NCBI RefSeq assembly: GCF_001897285.1
Contig: NZ_MKSM01000130.1
Span: 1-39,291 of the forward strand
DNA from: Nitrobacter sp. 62-23
GTDB taxonomy: Bacteria > Pseudomonadota > Alphaproteobacteria > Rhizobiales > Xanthobacteraceae
DNA length: 39,291 bases
Direction: 5' to 3'
The notes beneath the pieces are model-generated. The model was not told where the DNA came from. It searched no databases and saw only the letters and a program-made list of their open reading frames with translations. Made by a program: the position numbers and the translations under genes. Below, piece after piece: positions 8,752-16,536 of the stretch (the first letter of the stretch is position 1; each line of letters starts with the position of its first letter).

Positions 8752-10221
8752 TCATGCCCTGCCTCCCGCGCGCTTCACCAGAGACGTCGTGCTGAACCCG
8801 TGCAGAATATCGATCAGCACGACCTCGCCGCCCCGCGCGGTAACGAATTCCTGACCGACGACCTGTTCAAGCGAATAATCTCCGCCTTTGACCAGCACGT
8901 TCGGCCCGGTTCGCTCGATCAGCTTCAACGGCGTGTCCTCTTCGAAGATCACCACGAGATCGACGGCCTCGAGCGCGGCCAGCACCTCCGCGCGCGCCCG
9001 CTCATTCTGGATCGGACGGCCCTCCCCCTTGAGCCGGGCCACGGACGCATCGCTGTTCAATCCGACGATCAGGCGATCGCAGGTCGCGCGCGCTCCGGTC
9101 AGCACCTTGACGTGCCCCGGATGCAGGATGTCGAAGCAACCGTTGGTGAAGCCGATCCGCAGGCCCTGGTCACGCCATGCCGACAGCCGCGCGTCGAGAT
9201 CGTCCGCCGATCGCGCGATTTTCTCTTCGGCCGCGAGAGAGGCCGGCGGCAGAATATTGCGGCGCAGTTCGGCGAGCGTGACAATCGCCGTGCCGCTCTT
9301 GCCGACCGCCACCGCCGCGGCGGCGCTTGCCGTCCGCAACGCCGTCTCCCAATCGGCCCCTGCGGCGAGCGAAACCGCCAGCGTGGCAACGACGGTATCG
9401 CCCGCGCCGGTCACGTCGCGGACCTTGACGGTGTGCGCCGGAACGTGAATGACCTCGCCCTCGCCCGGCACAAGCGTCATGCCATGCTCGCTTTGCGTCA
9501 CCAGCAAGGCTTCGCAATTAGCGAGCCGCATCACCTCGCGAGCCGCTGCGGCGATGCTGGCCTGATCGTCGGCGCGGCTGCGGGTCGCGTCGGCAAATTC
9601 CTTTCGGTTCGGCGTCAGCAGCGTGGCGCCCCGGTAGATCCCGAAATTGGCGCTCTTCGGATCGACGATCACGCGCTTGCCGAGCCCACGGGCGGCATCG
9701 ATGACGGTGCGGATCACCCGCGCCGTCAACACGCCCTTGGCGTAGTCCGACAACAGGACGATGTCGGCGCGCGGCAGTTGCGGCAGAATGGCGTCGATCA
9801 GGGCCTGCTCCACCGCCCCGGACGCTGGAGCTGGCGTTTCCCAATCGGCGCGCAGCATGTGGGTCGAAAAATGCTCGGAAACGAAGCGCACCTTGCGCGT
9901 CGTCGGCCGCGCCGGATCCGAAATCAATAACGGCTCGATCAGCGTTTCGCGCGAGAGCGCGGCGCGAAGCCTGCCCCCCGCCCCATCCTCGCCCGCCAAT
10001 CCGACAAAAACGCAGCGTGCGCCAAGGGCGGCGATGTTGCGCGCCACATTGCCAGCGCCGCCGACATTGGTTTCGCTCCGCTGAACCGCGATCACCGGCG
10101 CCGGAGCTTCCGGCGAAATCCGTGAAATCTCGCCGTATACGAACTCGTCGAGCATCAGGTCGCCGACGCAGAGCACAGTCTGGCGACAAAATGCTTGCGA
10201 CAAGCCGTCGAAATCGATCAT
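8752..10221 (-). CDS. hldE: Bifunctional heptose 7-phosphate kinase / heptose 1-phosphate adenylyltransferase HldE
   Basis: 489 residues from the ATG at 10221, preceded by GAAGGG at good spacing; an in-frame TTG sits one codon upstream. The N-terminal ribokinase-like domain contains [12 protein letters not shown] (51-62), SDYAKGVLT and the catalytic [12 protein letters not shown] (271-282). The C-terminal nucleotidyltransferase domain contains [17 protein letters not shown] (358-374) and [17 protein letters not shown]. Both activities are fused as in E. coli HldE. It phosphorylates D-glycero-D-manno-heptose 7-phosphate at C1 and later adenylates heptose 1-phosphate to ADP-heptose for the LPS inner core. 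It lies 210 bases after hldD on the same strand, with two inverted repeats between. Confidence 0.97.
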   Translation of the reverse strand: MIDFDGLSQAFCRQTVLCVGDLMLDEFVYGEISRISPEAPAPVIAVQRSETNVGGAGNVARNIAALGARCVFVGLAGEDGAGGRLRAALSRETLIEPLLISDPARPTTRKVRFVSEHFSTHMLRADWETPAPASGAVEQALIDAILPQLPRADIVLLSDYAKGVLTARVIRTVIDAARGLGKRVIVDPKSANFGIYRGATLLTPNRKEFADATRSRADDQASIAAAAREVMRLANCEALLVTQSEHGMTLVPGEGEVIHVPAHTVKVRDVTGAGDTVVATLAVSLAAGADWETALRTASAAAAVAVGKSGTAIVTLAELRRNILPPASLAAEEKIARSADDLDARLSAWRDQGLRIGFTNGCFDILHPGHVKVLTGARATCDRLIVGLNSDASVARLKGEGRPIQNERARAEVLAALEAVDLVVIFEEDTPLKLIERTGPNVLVKGGDYSLEQVVGQEFVTARGGEVVLIDILHGFSTTSLVKRAGGRA

Positions 10222-10295
10222 CAAAACCCTTCACCTGCTGCTTGAATCCGATCCAAACTGCATTGAATCAAATTCCAGCTCTATCTTCTTAGCCG

Positions 10296-10346
10296 AGCGT
10301 GATCCTGTCCGAAAAGAGGTTTCCGTTTTTCGGATAAGATCACGCT
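10296..10346. repeat. 20-bp-arm inverted repeat between hldD and hldE
   Basis: Left arm 10296-10315 (AGCGTGATCCTGTCCGAAAA) and right arm 10327-10346 match at 18 of 20 positions around an 11-base loop. It resembles the dispersed rhizobial GAGCATGATC...CCGAAAA palindrome. A related GATCATGCTC core occurs at 24615-24624. It could form an mRNA hairpin between hldD and hldE. Confidence 0.8.
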
Positions 10347-10359
10347 TCGGTAGTCCCTA

Positions 10360-10414
10360 GATTCCGACGTTCGCAGCACGAACCCGCGGCGAAATGGGTC
10401 GCGAATGTCGAATC
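10360..10414. repeat. GATTCCGACATTCGC-type inverted repeat, copy 1
   Basis: Left arm 10360-10374 (GATTCCGACGTTCGC) faces right arm 10401-10414 (GCGAATGTCGAATC) with one gap and one mismatch. It lies just after the hldD stop. The same arms recur at 11531-11588 and in a related form at 23566-23614. Confidence 0.65.
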
Positions 10415-10431
10415 CGCACCACCAGTCAATG

Positions 10432-11412
10432 TCAGCGAAAACGATCGTCGCGATCGAGATAGCCTTTGACGTAGGCATCGACCGCTTCCTCCAGCGGCGT
10501 GAAGCCGCCGTTGTAGCCTGCGCGTTGCAGGCGCTCGACCTCGCTTTGCGTGAAATACTGGTAGGCTCCACGAATCTGCTCAGGCATATCGACGTATTCG
10601 ATATTCGGCTTCGCGCCAAGCGCGTTGAAGGCCGCCACGATCAGATCACGAAAACTGCGCGCCTTGCCGGTTCCCACGTTGAAGAGGCCGCTGACCGAGG
10701 GCGTCGCCAGCAACCACATCATCACGCGGACCACGTCGTCGACATAGATGAAGTCGCGACTCTGATCGCCGTCGCCGATGCCTTCGCGATGCGACTTGAA
10801 CAACTGCACCGGGCGGCCGGCCTTTACGTCGCCGAAACGGCGCGCCAGCACGCTCATCATCGTACCCTTGTGATATTCATTGGGACCGAACACGTTGAAG
10901 AACTTCAGTCCGGCCCATTGCGGCGGCAACGCGCCGCCGTTCGCGGCACGGCCCGCGACCGCCATGTCGAACAGGTGCTTGCTCCAGCCGTAAAGATTCA
11001 TCGGTCGAAGCGTCCGCAAGGCGGCAAGCGATTGATCGTCGCAAAAGCCCTGCCGGCCATCGCCGTAGGTCGATGCCGACGAGGCATAGATGAAAGGCGT
11101 CGCGCTCGCGCTACACCAGTCGAGCAAACGCAGCGACAGGCGAAAGTTGGTCTCGATGACGAGATCGCCGTCGGTTGCGGTGGTCTCGGAGATCGCGCCG
11201 AGATGAACGACCGCGTCGAGACGGCGGCCCTCCAGCCATGCCATCAGTTCTGCGGGAGGAATGATATCCGCAAGCTGCCGCTTGGCGAGATTGCGCCATT
11301 TGCCGTCATGTCCCAGCGTATCGCAGACAGCCACATCGCCGCGTCCGGCGTCGTTCAACGCGGCCACGAGATTCGATCCGATAAAACCGGCCCCCCCGGT
11401 CACCAGCAGCAT
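10432..11412 (-). CDS. hldD: ADP-L-glycero-D-manno-heptose 6-epimerase HldD
   Basis: 326 residues from the ATG at 11412, with GGGGA five bases upstream; the frame stays open to 11478 but the extra 22 residues do not fit the family. Signatures are LLVTGGAGFIGSNLVAALN, CDTLGHDGKWRNL, the YASSASTYGDG strand, the catalytic Tyr/Lys in NLYGWSKHLFD, and FFNVFGPNEYHKG. It epimerises C6 of ADP-D-glycero-D-manno-heptose to give the L-glycero donor used by WaaC and WaaF. It is the likely first gene of an hldD-hldE run. A repeat-rich 334-base gap separates it from divergent waaF. Confidence 0.96.
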   Translation of the reverse strand: MLLVTGGAGFIGSNLVAALNDAGRGDVAVCDTLGHDGKWRNLAKRQLADIIPPAELMAWLEGRRLDAVVHLGAISETTATDGDLVIETNFRLSLRLLDWCSASATPFIYASSASTYGDGRQGFCDDQSLAALRTLRPMNLYGWSKHLFDMAVAGRAANGGALPPQWAGLKFFNVFGPNEYHKGTMMSVLARRFGDVKAGRPVQLFKSHREGIGDGDQSRDFIYVDDVVRVMMWLLATPSVSGLFNVGTGKARSFRDLIVAAFNALGAKPNIEYVDMPEQIRGAYQYFTQSEVERLQRAGYNGGFTPLEEAVDAYVKGYLDRDDRFR

Positions 11413-11443
11413 GATGTCCCCGTCATGTGGCGCGACGTTTCCA

Positions 11444-11482
11444 ACATTTGCATTCCGCTGCGGCAGAGGTTCTTGCAAATGT
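11444..11482. repeat. 9-bp perfect inverted repeat
   Basis: ACATTTGCA at 11444-11452 and TGCAAATGT at 11474-11482 are exact reverse complements around a 21-base loop. It sits beside a longer repeat and may be part of the same element. Confidence 0.6.
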
Positions 11483-11518
11483 CAGAGGCAAAGGACCACT
11501 GGCACCTCTCAAGATTTT

Positions 11519-11596
11519 CCAGTGGAGTTTTGAATCTGACATTCGCTGCCGGTTTGCGGCAAAGTTGGGTAGCGAATGTCGGATTCACTCCACTGG
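11519..11596. repeat. GATTCCGACATTCGC-type inverted repeat, copy 2 (long arms)
   Basis: The left arm at 11519-11546 starts CCAGTGGAGT and ends CTGACATTCGCT. The right arm at 11571-11596 reads AGCGAATGTCGGATTCACTC and ends CACTGG. The arms pair over about 26 bases with a short gap and one internal mismatch, around a 24-base loop. This is the longest and best-preserved member of the family in the window. Confidence 0.8.
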
Positions 11597-11746
11597 TTTG
11601 CCCCACTCCCGCCTGCGAGGCAACCTGGATGGCGCGAGGCGGCGAAATCGCTCGCCAAACGCATTGCGCGAGATAACTTTACCTCCGGCGTGGGAGCGGA
11701 TAGGGAGGATTTTTCATCCGCTCCAGTGTTACTCATTCGTTAAATT

Positions 11747-12814
11747 ATGAAAATGGATTCACCAAAAGAGCTGGGCGGCGACGCGGACGACTCGCGGCCT
11801 GTCCTGATCGTCCCCTACATGTGGATCGGCGACTTCGTCCGTGGCCACACCGTGGTGCGGGTGCTCAAGCAGCGCTGGCCGAATCGGCCGGTGGATATGC
11901 TGGTGACGACGCTCTGCGCCCCGCTGGTCGATTACATGCCTGGCGTGCGCGCCGGCGTGGTCTGGGACCTACCCCGAAGCCGGCTGGCGCTGAGGCAACA
12001 ATGGAGCCTCGCCCGGCACTTGCGTGCGCGGGGATACGGAACCGTCCTCATCATGCCGCGGACCTGGAAATCGGCCATTGCGCCCGCGCTGGCCGGCATT
12101 CCGGAACGGGTGGGCTTTGTCGGCGAGGCGCGGTTCGGGCTGCTCAACCGCTGGCGCTGGGGCGAAAGGGCCCTGCCGCGCATGATCGACAGGAAGGCGT
12201 CGCTGGCGCTTCCAGCCAACGCGGAACGGCCTCCCGAATGGCCCGTGCCGCAGCTTAGCGTTCCCGCCGAAGACGTCATCCGCTGGCGGCAGGCGCAGGG
12301 ACTGGGCTCCGGACCGGCGGTGGCGCTCGCTCCCGGAGCGGTCGGCCCCAGCAAGCGCTGGACGTATTACGCCGAGGCCGCGCGGATGCTGGCCGGGCGC
12401 GGCATCGACGTCTGGGTGGTCGGAGGTCCCAACGAAGAGGCGATCGCGGCCGAAATCGCGGCAGCCGGGGGCCCACGGGTCCGGGATTTGACGGGTCATG
12501 ACCTGCGAAACGGCATTCTGGCGATGGCGGCGGCGACGCTCGCGATTTCGAACGATTCGGGCCTGCTGCACGTCGCGGCCGCGATCGGAACGTCCACAAT
12601 GGGAATTTTCGGCCCGACCAGCCCCTATCACTGGGCGCCTTTGAACGGGCTCGCGGCGACAATAAAGACCGGAACGCCGCTGCCCTGCCAACCCTGCCAT
12701 CGGCCGGTGTGCTCCAAAAACGATCATCGCTGCATGAGGGATATCGCCGCGGCCGACGTGCTGGCCATTGCCGAGCAGGTACTTGGGGAGATCGACGGGC
12801 GCGCCGCGCGCTGA
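11747..12814 (+). CDS. waaF: LPS heptosyltransferase II WaaF (GT9)
   Basis: 355 residues, GT9 family. Key features are the N-terminal LIVPYMWIGDFVRGHTVVR, ALAPGAVGPSKRW, the GGPNE loop, ISNDSGLLHVAAAIGTSTMG, GIFGPTSPYHWAP, and the C-terminal CQPCHRPVCSKNDHRCM motif, which is typical of WaaF rather than WaaC. It adds the second L,D-heptose to the LPS inner core from ADP-heptose on the cytoplasmic face of the inner membrane. ATG codons at 11747 and 11753 are both possible starts; the first is used here, and no strong ribosome site is seen. It is followed by gmhA after 137 bases. Confidence 0.94.
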   Translation: MKMDSPKELGGDADDSRPVLIVPYMWIGDFVRGHTVVRVLKQRWPNRPVDMLVTTLCAPLVDYMPGVRAGVVWDLPRSRLALRQQWSLARHLRARGYGTVLIMPRTWKSAIAPALAGIPERVGFVGEARFGLLNRWRWGERALPRMIDRKASLALPANAERPPEWPVPQLSVPAEDVIRWRQAQGLGSGPAVALAPGAVGPSKRWTYYAEAARMLAGRGIDVWVVGGPNEEAIAAEIAAAGGPRVRDLTGHDLRNGILAMAAATLAISNDSGLLHVAAAIGTSTMGIFGPTSPYHWAPLNGLAATIKTGTPLPCQPCHRPVCSKNDHRCMRDIAAADVLAIAEQVLGEIDGRAAR

Positions 12815-12864
12815 CGCGGCCACGCCGCGCTTGCGCGGGCAGGACGCGCTCAGTACCACTGACA

Positions 12865-12935
12865 AGAGCGGGATGAGGAAAAGTGTGTAGCGGTTTTCCG
12901 CCCGCATCCCGCTCTAAATATTGGAATCGATCACG
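12865..12935. repeat. Intergenic repeat with GAGCGGGATG arms before gmhA
   Basis: GAGCGGGATG at 12866-12875 and CATCCCGCTC at 12905-12914 are exact 10-base reverse complements. The tail to 12935 contains GGAATCGATCACG. A diverged copy lies at 4437-4506. It sits only 16 bases before the gmhA start, so it could affect gmhA translation. Confidence 0.78.
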
Positions 12936-12951
12936 GCGATAAAGGTGCGTC

Positions 12952-13539
12952 TTGAGCCACAACCAGATCGCGATCCATTTTCAGCAATCGCTCGCTGCGC
13001 TTGAGCGCGCGGCGAAGGATACCGCGCTGCTCACGGTGGCGAGTGAGATTGCACTCGCGATCATCGGCGCGCTCCGTACCGGGCATAAGGTGCTTCTGAT
13101 CGGCAACGGCGGAAGCGCCGCGGACGCGCAGCATATCGCTTCCGAAATCGTCGGACGCTACAGGAAGGAGCGGCCCGGCTTCGCCGCCATCGCGCTGACG
13201 ACCGACACCTCCGCCCTCACCGCCATTTCCAACGATTACGGCTTCGAACAGATTTTCGCCCGGCAGATCGAGAGTCTCGGCAGGTCCGGCGACGTGCTGC
13301 TGGCGCTGTCGACCTCGGGCCGGTCACCGAACATCCTCGCCGCGCTTGCCGCCGCGCGCCGATGCGGTCTTGTCACGGTGGGCCTTACCGGCCTCAAGGG
13401 CACTGGTCTGAACGACGTATGCGACCACCTTTTCGTCGCGCCGAGCGACGACACCCCGGTGATCCAGCAGGTCCACATGACGGCTGCGCACGCGATCTGC
13501 GATAGCGTCGAACGCGCGCTGGCGGACGGCGGCACGTGA
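12952..13539 (+). CDS. gmhA: Sedoheptulose 7-phosphate isomerase GmhA
   Basis: 195 residues, the standard length, SIS fold. Seen motifs: LLIGNGGSAADAQHIASEIV, ALTTDTSALTAISNDYGF, LALSTSGRSPNI and VIQQVHMTAAHAICD, which together carry the phosphate-binding serines and threonines and the metal or acid/base histidines. It converts sedoheptulose 7-phosphate to D-glycero-D-manno-heptose 7-phosphate, the first step to ADP-heptose. The start is TTG at 12952 with AAAGGTG upstream; no ATG fits as well. Its stop overlaps the start of gmhB by four bases, so the two are translationally coupled. Confidence 0.96.
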   Translation: MSHNQIAIHFQQSLAALERAAKDTALLTVASEIALAIIGALRTGHKVLLIGNGGSAADAQHIASEIVGRYRKERPGFAAIALTTDTSALTAISNDYGFEQIFARQIESLGRSGDVLLALSTSGRSPNILAALAAARRCGLVTVGLTGLKGTGLNDVCDHLFVAPSDDTPVIQQVHMTAAHAICDSVERALADGGT

Positions 13540-14087
13540 GCGGCGACAAGATCGCTCCCGCTTCCCAGCCCGCCGCGTTCCTCGATCGCGATGGCGTCGT
13601 CAATCACGATGACTGCTACATGGGCACACGCGACCGAATTCGCTGGATGCCCGGCGTCGCCAACGCCATCCGGCGGCTGAATGAGGCCGGATATTTCGTT
13701 TTCGTCTTCACCAACCAATCCGGGGTCGCGCGCGGCTTTTTCAGCGAGGACGACGTTCGCAATCTGCACCTGTGGATGCAGTCGCATCTCACATCGCAGG
13801 GCGCACGGATCGACGACTTCAGATATTGCCCGCACCATCCCAATGGCAGCGTCACCGGATATCTGGAAGACCATTTCTGGCGCAAGCCGAAGCCCGGCAT
13901 GATCCTAGACCTGATGAAGCACTGGCCGGTGCGGCGCGAAGGCAGCTTCGCCATCGGCGACCGCGACAGCGACCTCGAAGCGGCCGCCGGCGCGGGCATT
14001 CCCGGATTCCTGTTCTCTGGCGGCGACCTCGACGCCTTCGTCGCGCGGGTGCTTGCGGAAATGTCAGGCGCAACGACCTCAATCTAA
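13536..14087 (+). CDS. gmhB: D,D-heptose 1,7-bisphosphate phosphatase GmhB (HAD family)
   Basis: 183 residues, HAD superfamily. Catalytic motif I is FLDRDGVVN (Asp17 and Asp19), motif II is VFTNQSGVARG, motif III lies in WRKPKPGMI, and motif IV is IGDRDSDLEAA. It removes the C7 phosphate of heptose 1,7-bisphosphate between the kinase and adenylyltransferase steps of HldE. The start is GTG at 13536, overlapping the gmhA stop. Of the structural zinc ligands known in E. coli GmhB only the first Cys-x-His (YCPHHP, Cys98 and His100) is visible. The second Cys pair is replaced by EDHFW at 111-115, so the zinc site may be absent or altered. Confidence 0.92.
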   Translation: MSGDKIAPASQPAAFLDRDGVVNHDDCYMGTRDRIRWMPGVANAIRRLNEAGYFVFVFTNQSGVARGFFSEDDVRNLHLWMQSHLTSQGARIDDFRYCPHHPNGSVTGYLEDHFWRKPKPGMILDLMKHWPVRREGSFAIGDRDSDLEAAAGAGIPGFLFSGGDLDAFVARVLAEMSGATTSI

Positions 14088-14135
14088 CCAAAGCATTTTC
14101 GATTTTGACGAAGGCTCATACGCAGCGATGAGCGC

Positions 14136-14255
14136 TCCCTGTCCCAGGGGAGAGAGGGTCGGGGTGAGAGTTACGGGCTGCCGTCGAGGGTGCCCCCTCA
14201 CCCGGATCGCTCCGGCGCGATCGCGCTGCCGAGCGATCCGGCCTCTCCCGGGTGG
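14136..14255. repeat. Structured repeat between convergent gmhB and waaC
   Basis: The 183 bases between the two stop codons hold a C/G-rich element: a segment of the type GGGGAGAGAGGGTCGGGGTG, then CCCCCTCACCCGGATCGCTC, then GAGCGATCCG with CCTCTCCC. CGGATCGCTC (14203-14212) and GAGCGATCCG (14231-14240) pair perfectly. It could act as a bidirectional terminator-like hairpin, though no T-run follows. Confidence 0.65.
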
Positions 14256-14270
14256 CGCCGGAATCTGCTG

Positions 14271-15215
14271 TTAACCCAGCAATCGCTCCGCCGCCTCGAT
14301 CGCCTGCCGCGCCGCCGGCGGGCCGTTCCTGCCGCCGAGCACCGCCATGCGGCCACCGCCGACCGGTCCCGTAAGACCGGGATCGGTGCTGACATAGATG
14401 CCGACGAGCGGCACGCGATAGGCCGCAGCGAGGTGCATCAGCCCGGTATCGACGCCGATCACCAACGCCGCATTGCCGATCACTTGCGCGGTCAGATCGA
14501 GGTTCTGGCGCGGCAGGACGCGACTGTCCGCGATGTCGCCCGACAGCCGTTCGGAGACGAGCCGTTCGGCCTCGCTGCCCCATGGCAATACGATCTGCAA
14601 TCCCTTCGCGCTCAGCCAGCGGCCGGTTTCGATCCAGTTCTCGGCGCGCCACTCTTTCGCGGATCGCGACGTGCCATGAAGCAGCACGGCGTAGCGCTGG
14701 CTATCCGTCTGCGGTGGGCGGATCAGACCGTAATCCACCTCATCCGGCGGCCGATATCCGAGCGAAAGACCGGTCAGCATCCGGTTACGCGTCACGGCGT
14801 GCAGGTCGCGGCTTACTGTATGTCTGACGTCGTAGAATCGCGCCGCGAGAGGCTCGCGGATGCTGCGGCCATCGTAGCCATGACGCTCGCCGCGCGCCAC
14901 GCGAGCGATGATCGCAGATCGGATCAGGCCCTGGGTGTCGATCACCTTGTCGAACGCCCGTTTGCGCAGAAACGTGCGGAACCCGGCGATCTCGCGCCAT
15001 GTCGCGCCAGCGGCGAGTTGCGTGCGCCAGCGCCGCGTCGCAACGGTGATGACCTCGGCGACCAGAGGGTGCAATCGCACCAGCGGCGCGAACGCCTCCT
15101 CCACGAGCCACGTGATCCGCAGTGCCGGGCACGCGCGCGAGGCATCGACGATTGCGGGCATCTGATGCACGACGTCGCCGAGCGACGATGTCTTGATGAT
15201 GAGGATGTCGGTCAT
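14271..15215 (-). CDS. waaC: LPS heptosyltransferase I WaaC (GT9)
   Basis: 314 residues from the ATG at 15215; an in-frame GTG at 15221 is an alternative. GT9 fold. The N-terminus MTDILIIKTSSLGDVVHQMP is diagnostic of WaaC, followed by WLVEEAFAPLVRLHP, DTQGLIRSA, YAVLLHGTSRSAKEW and VIGVDTGLMHLAAAYRVPL. It transfers the first L,D-heptose onto Kdo of the inner core. It is convergent with gmhB and divergent from galE, so it is its own transcription unit. Confidence 0.94.
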   Translation of the reverse strand: MTDILIIKTSSLGDVVHQMPAIVDASRACPALRITWLVEEAFAPLVRLHPLVAEVITVATRRWRTQLAAGATWREIAGFRTFLRKRAFDKVIDTQGLIRSAIIARVARGERHGYDGRSIREPLAARFYDVRHTVSRDLHAVTRNRMLTGLSLGYRPPDEVDYGLIRPPQTDSQRYAVLLHGTSRSAKEWRAENWIETGRWLSAKGLQIVLPWGSEAERLVSERLSGDIADSRVLPRQNLDLTAQVIGNAALVIGVDTGLMHLAAAYRVPLVGIYVSTDPGLTGPVGGGRMAVLGGRNGPPAARQAIEAAERLLG

Positions 15216-15404
15216 CGACACGCAAGGCCGCTCAGAGACATTCGGCTCTCGTTACAATTTGGCAACCATAATGTCGATTCCCCGGCGCGAAGGGCGGAAA
15301 ATCGGGCCGATCGGTGCCATGCTATACGGCAACTCCACCGGTTTGTGCGAGATATCGGCAAACGCGGGCGAGCCCGCAGCGAGCCTTGGCGCAGAGGGGC
15401 AGAC

Positions 15405-16415
15405 ATGACCGTGCTCGTTACCGGTGGCGCCGGCTATATTGGCAGTCACATGGTTCTGGCGCTGGCCGAGGCCGGCGAAAACGTCGTCGTGATCGACAAC
15501 CTGTCCACGGGATTTTCCTCGGCGCTGCCGGAGGGCGTACCGCTGTTCATCGGCGATGCGGGAGACGAGACGCTCGTCGAGAACGTGCTCGCGCAGCACG
15601 ACATCGAAACCATCATTCACTTTGCGGGGTCTGTGGTGGTGCCGGAGTCGATGCGCGACCCGCTCGCCTATTACCGCAACAACACCATGGCAACGCGCGG
15701 CCTGCTGAATGCCGCCGTCAGATGCGGCGTCAGGCGCTTCATCTTCTCCTCGACCGCCGCCGTTTACGGCAATCCCGAACAGATGCCTGTTCCGGAAGAA
15801 GCGCCAACCCGGCCGCTCTCCCCTTACGGATCGTCCAAGCTGATGACCGAGATCATGCTGCACGATGTCGCGATGGCGCACGGCATGAATTACGTGGTGC
15901 TGCGTTATTTCAATGTCGCAGGCGCGGACCCGCAGGCGCGGATCGGCCTGTCGACGATGGGCGCCACGCACCTGTTGAAAATCGCGGTCGAAGCCGCGAC
16001 CGGGCAGCGCGCCAAGATCGACGTGTTCGGCACCGACTATCCGACGCCGGACGGCAGTTGCATCCGCGACTTCATCCATGTCAGCGATCTCGCGCAGGCT
16101 CATCGCGCCGCGCTGACATACTTGCGAACCGGCGGACGTTCGACGACGCTGAACTGCGGGTACGGACGCGGCTACTCCGTGCTGGAAACCATCGAGGCGG
16201 TGCGGCAGGTCTGCGGCCGTAATTTCGCGGTTCACCATTCCAAACGCCGCCCAGGCGACATCATGACCATGATCGCCGATACCGGCCGGATTCGTTCGGT
16301 GCTAGACTGGACGCCGCAATACGACGACCTCGCGACCATCGCCACGCATGCGCTGGCGTGGGAAGAAAAGCTGGCGCAGCACCACGTTTCCGGCGCGCTC
16401 GCGGCAATCGCCTGA
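15405..16415 (+). CDS. galE: UDP-glucose 4-epimerase GalE
   Basis: 336 residues from the ATG at 15405, with GAGGGG upstream. The frame is open back to 14190, but that upstream part is antisense to waaC. Signatures: VLVTGGAGYIGSHMVLALAE (NAD site), VIDNLSTGF, HFAGSVVVPESM, FSSTAAVYGNP, the catalytic Tyr/Lys in SPYGSSKLMTE, LRYFNVAGADP, the CIRDFIHVSDLA motif and LNCGYGRGYSV. The last two are especially GalE-like. It interconverts UDP-glucose and UDP-galactose, or the N-acetyl forms, for LPS and polysaccharide. A role on UDP-arabinose or UDP-GlcNAc cannot be excluded from sequence. Confidence 0.9.
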   Translation: MTVLVTGGAGYIGSHMVLALAEAGENVVVIDNLSTGFSSALPEGVPLFIGDAGDETLVENVLAQHDIETIIHFAGSVVVPESMRDPLAYYRNNTMATRGLLNAAVRCGVRRFIFSSTAAVYGNPEQMPVPEEAPTRPLSPYGSSKLMTEIMLHDVAMAHGMNYVVLRYFNVAGADPQARIGLSTMGATHLLKIAVEAATGQRAKIDVFGTDYPTPDGSCIRDFIHVSDLAQAHRAALTYLRTGGRSTTLNCGYGRGYSVLETIEAVRQVCGRNFAVHHSKRRPGDIMTMIADTGRIRSVLDWTPQYDDLATIATHALAWEEKLAQHHVSGALAAIA

Positions 16416-16536
16416 CAAAGCGGGCAAAACCCGGTTTTGGCTTGAAAAAAGCTGCCATTGCGGGCATTGAGTCGGACGCTTTCGCAACAACCCTGACGCG
16501 CAGGCGCTAACCGCCGTGCGGCGTCAATGGAACGCG

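Larger units (their letters stand above)
11413..11746. promoter_or_regulatory. Repeat-filled divergent region between hldD and waaF
   Basis: These 334 bases hold no convincing gene. They contain two inverted repeats (11444-11482 and 11519-11596), and the outer promoters for hldD (minus) and waaF (plus) must lie here. The bases just before waaF (11731-11746) are AT-rich. No strong promoter boxes were identified. Confidence 0.45.

Noticed and set aside
14190-15404. Upstream part of a 741-codon plus-strand open frame continuous with galE
   Set aside because: It is antisense to waaC, arginine-rich and without a domain; galE proper begins at ATG 15405 with a good ribosome site.
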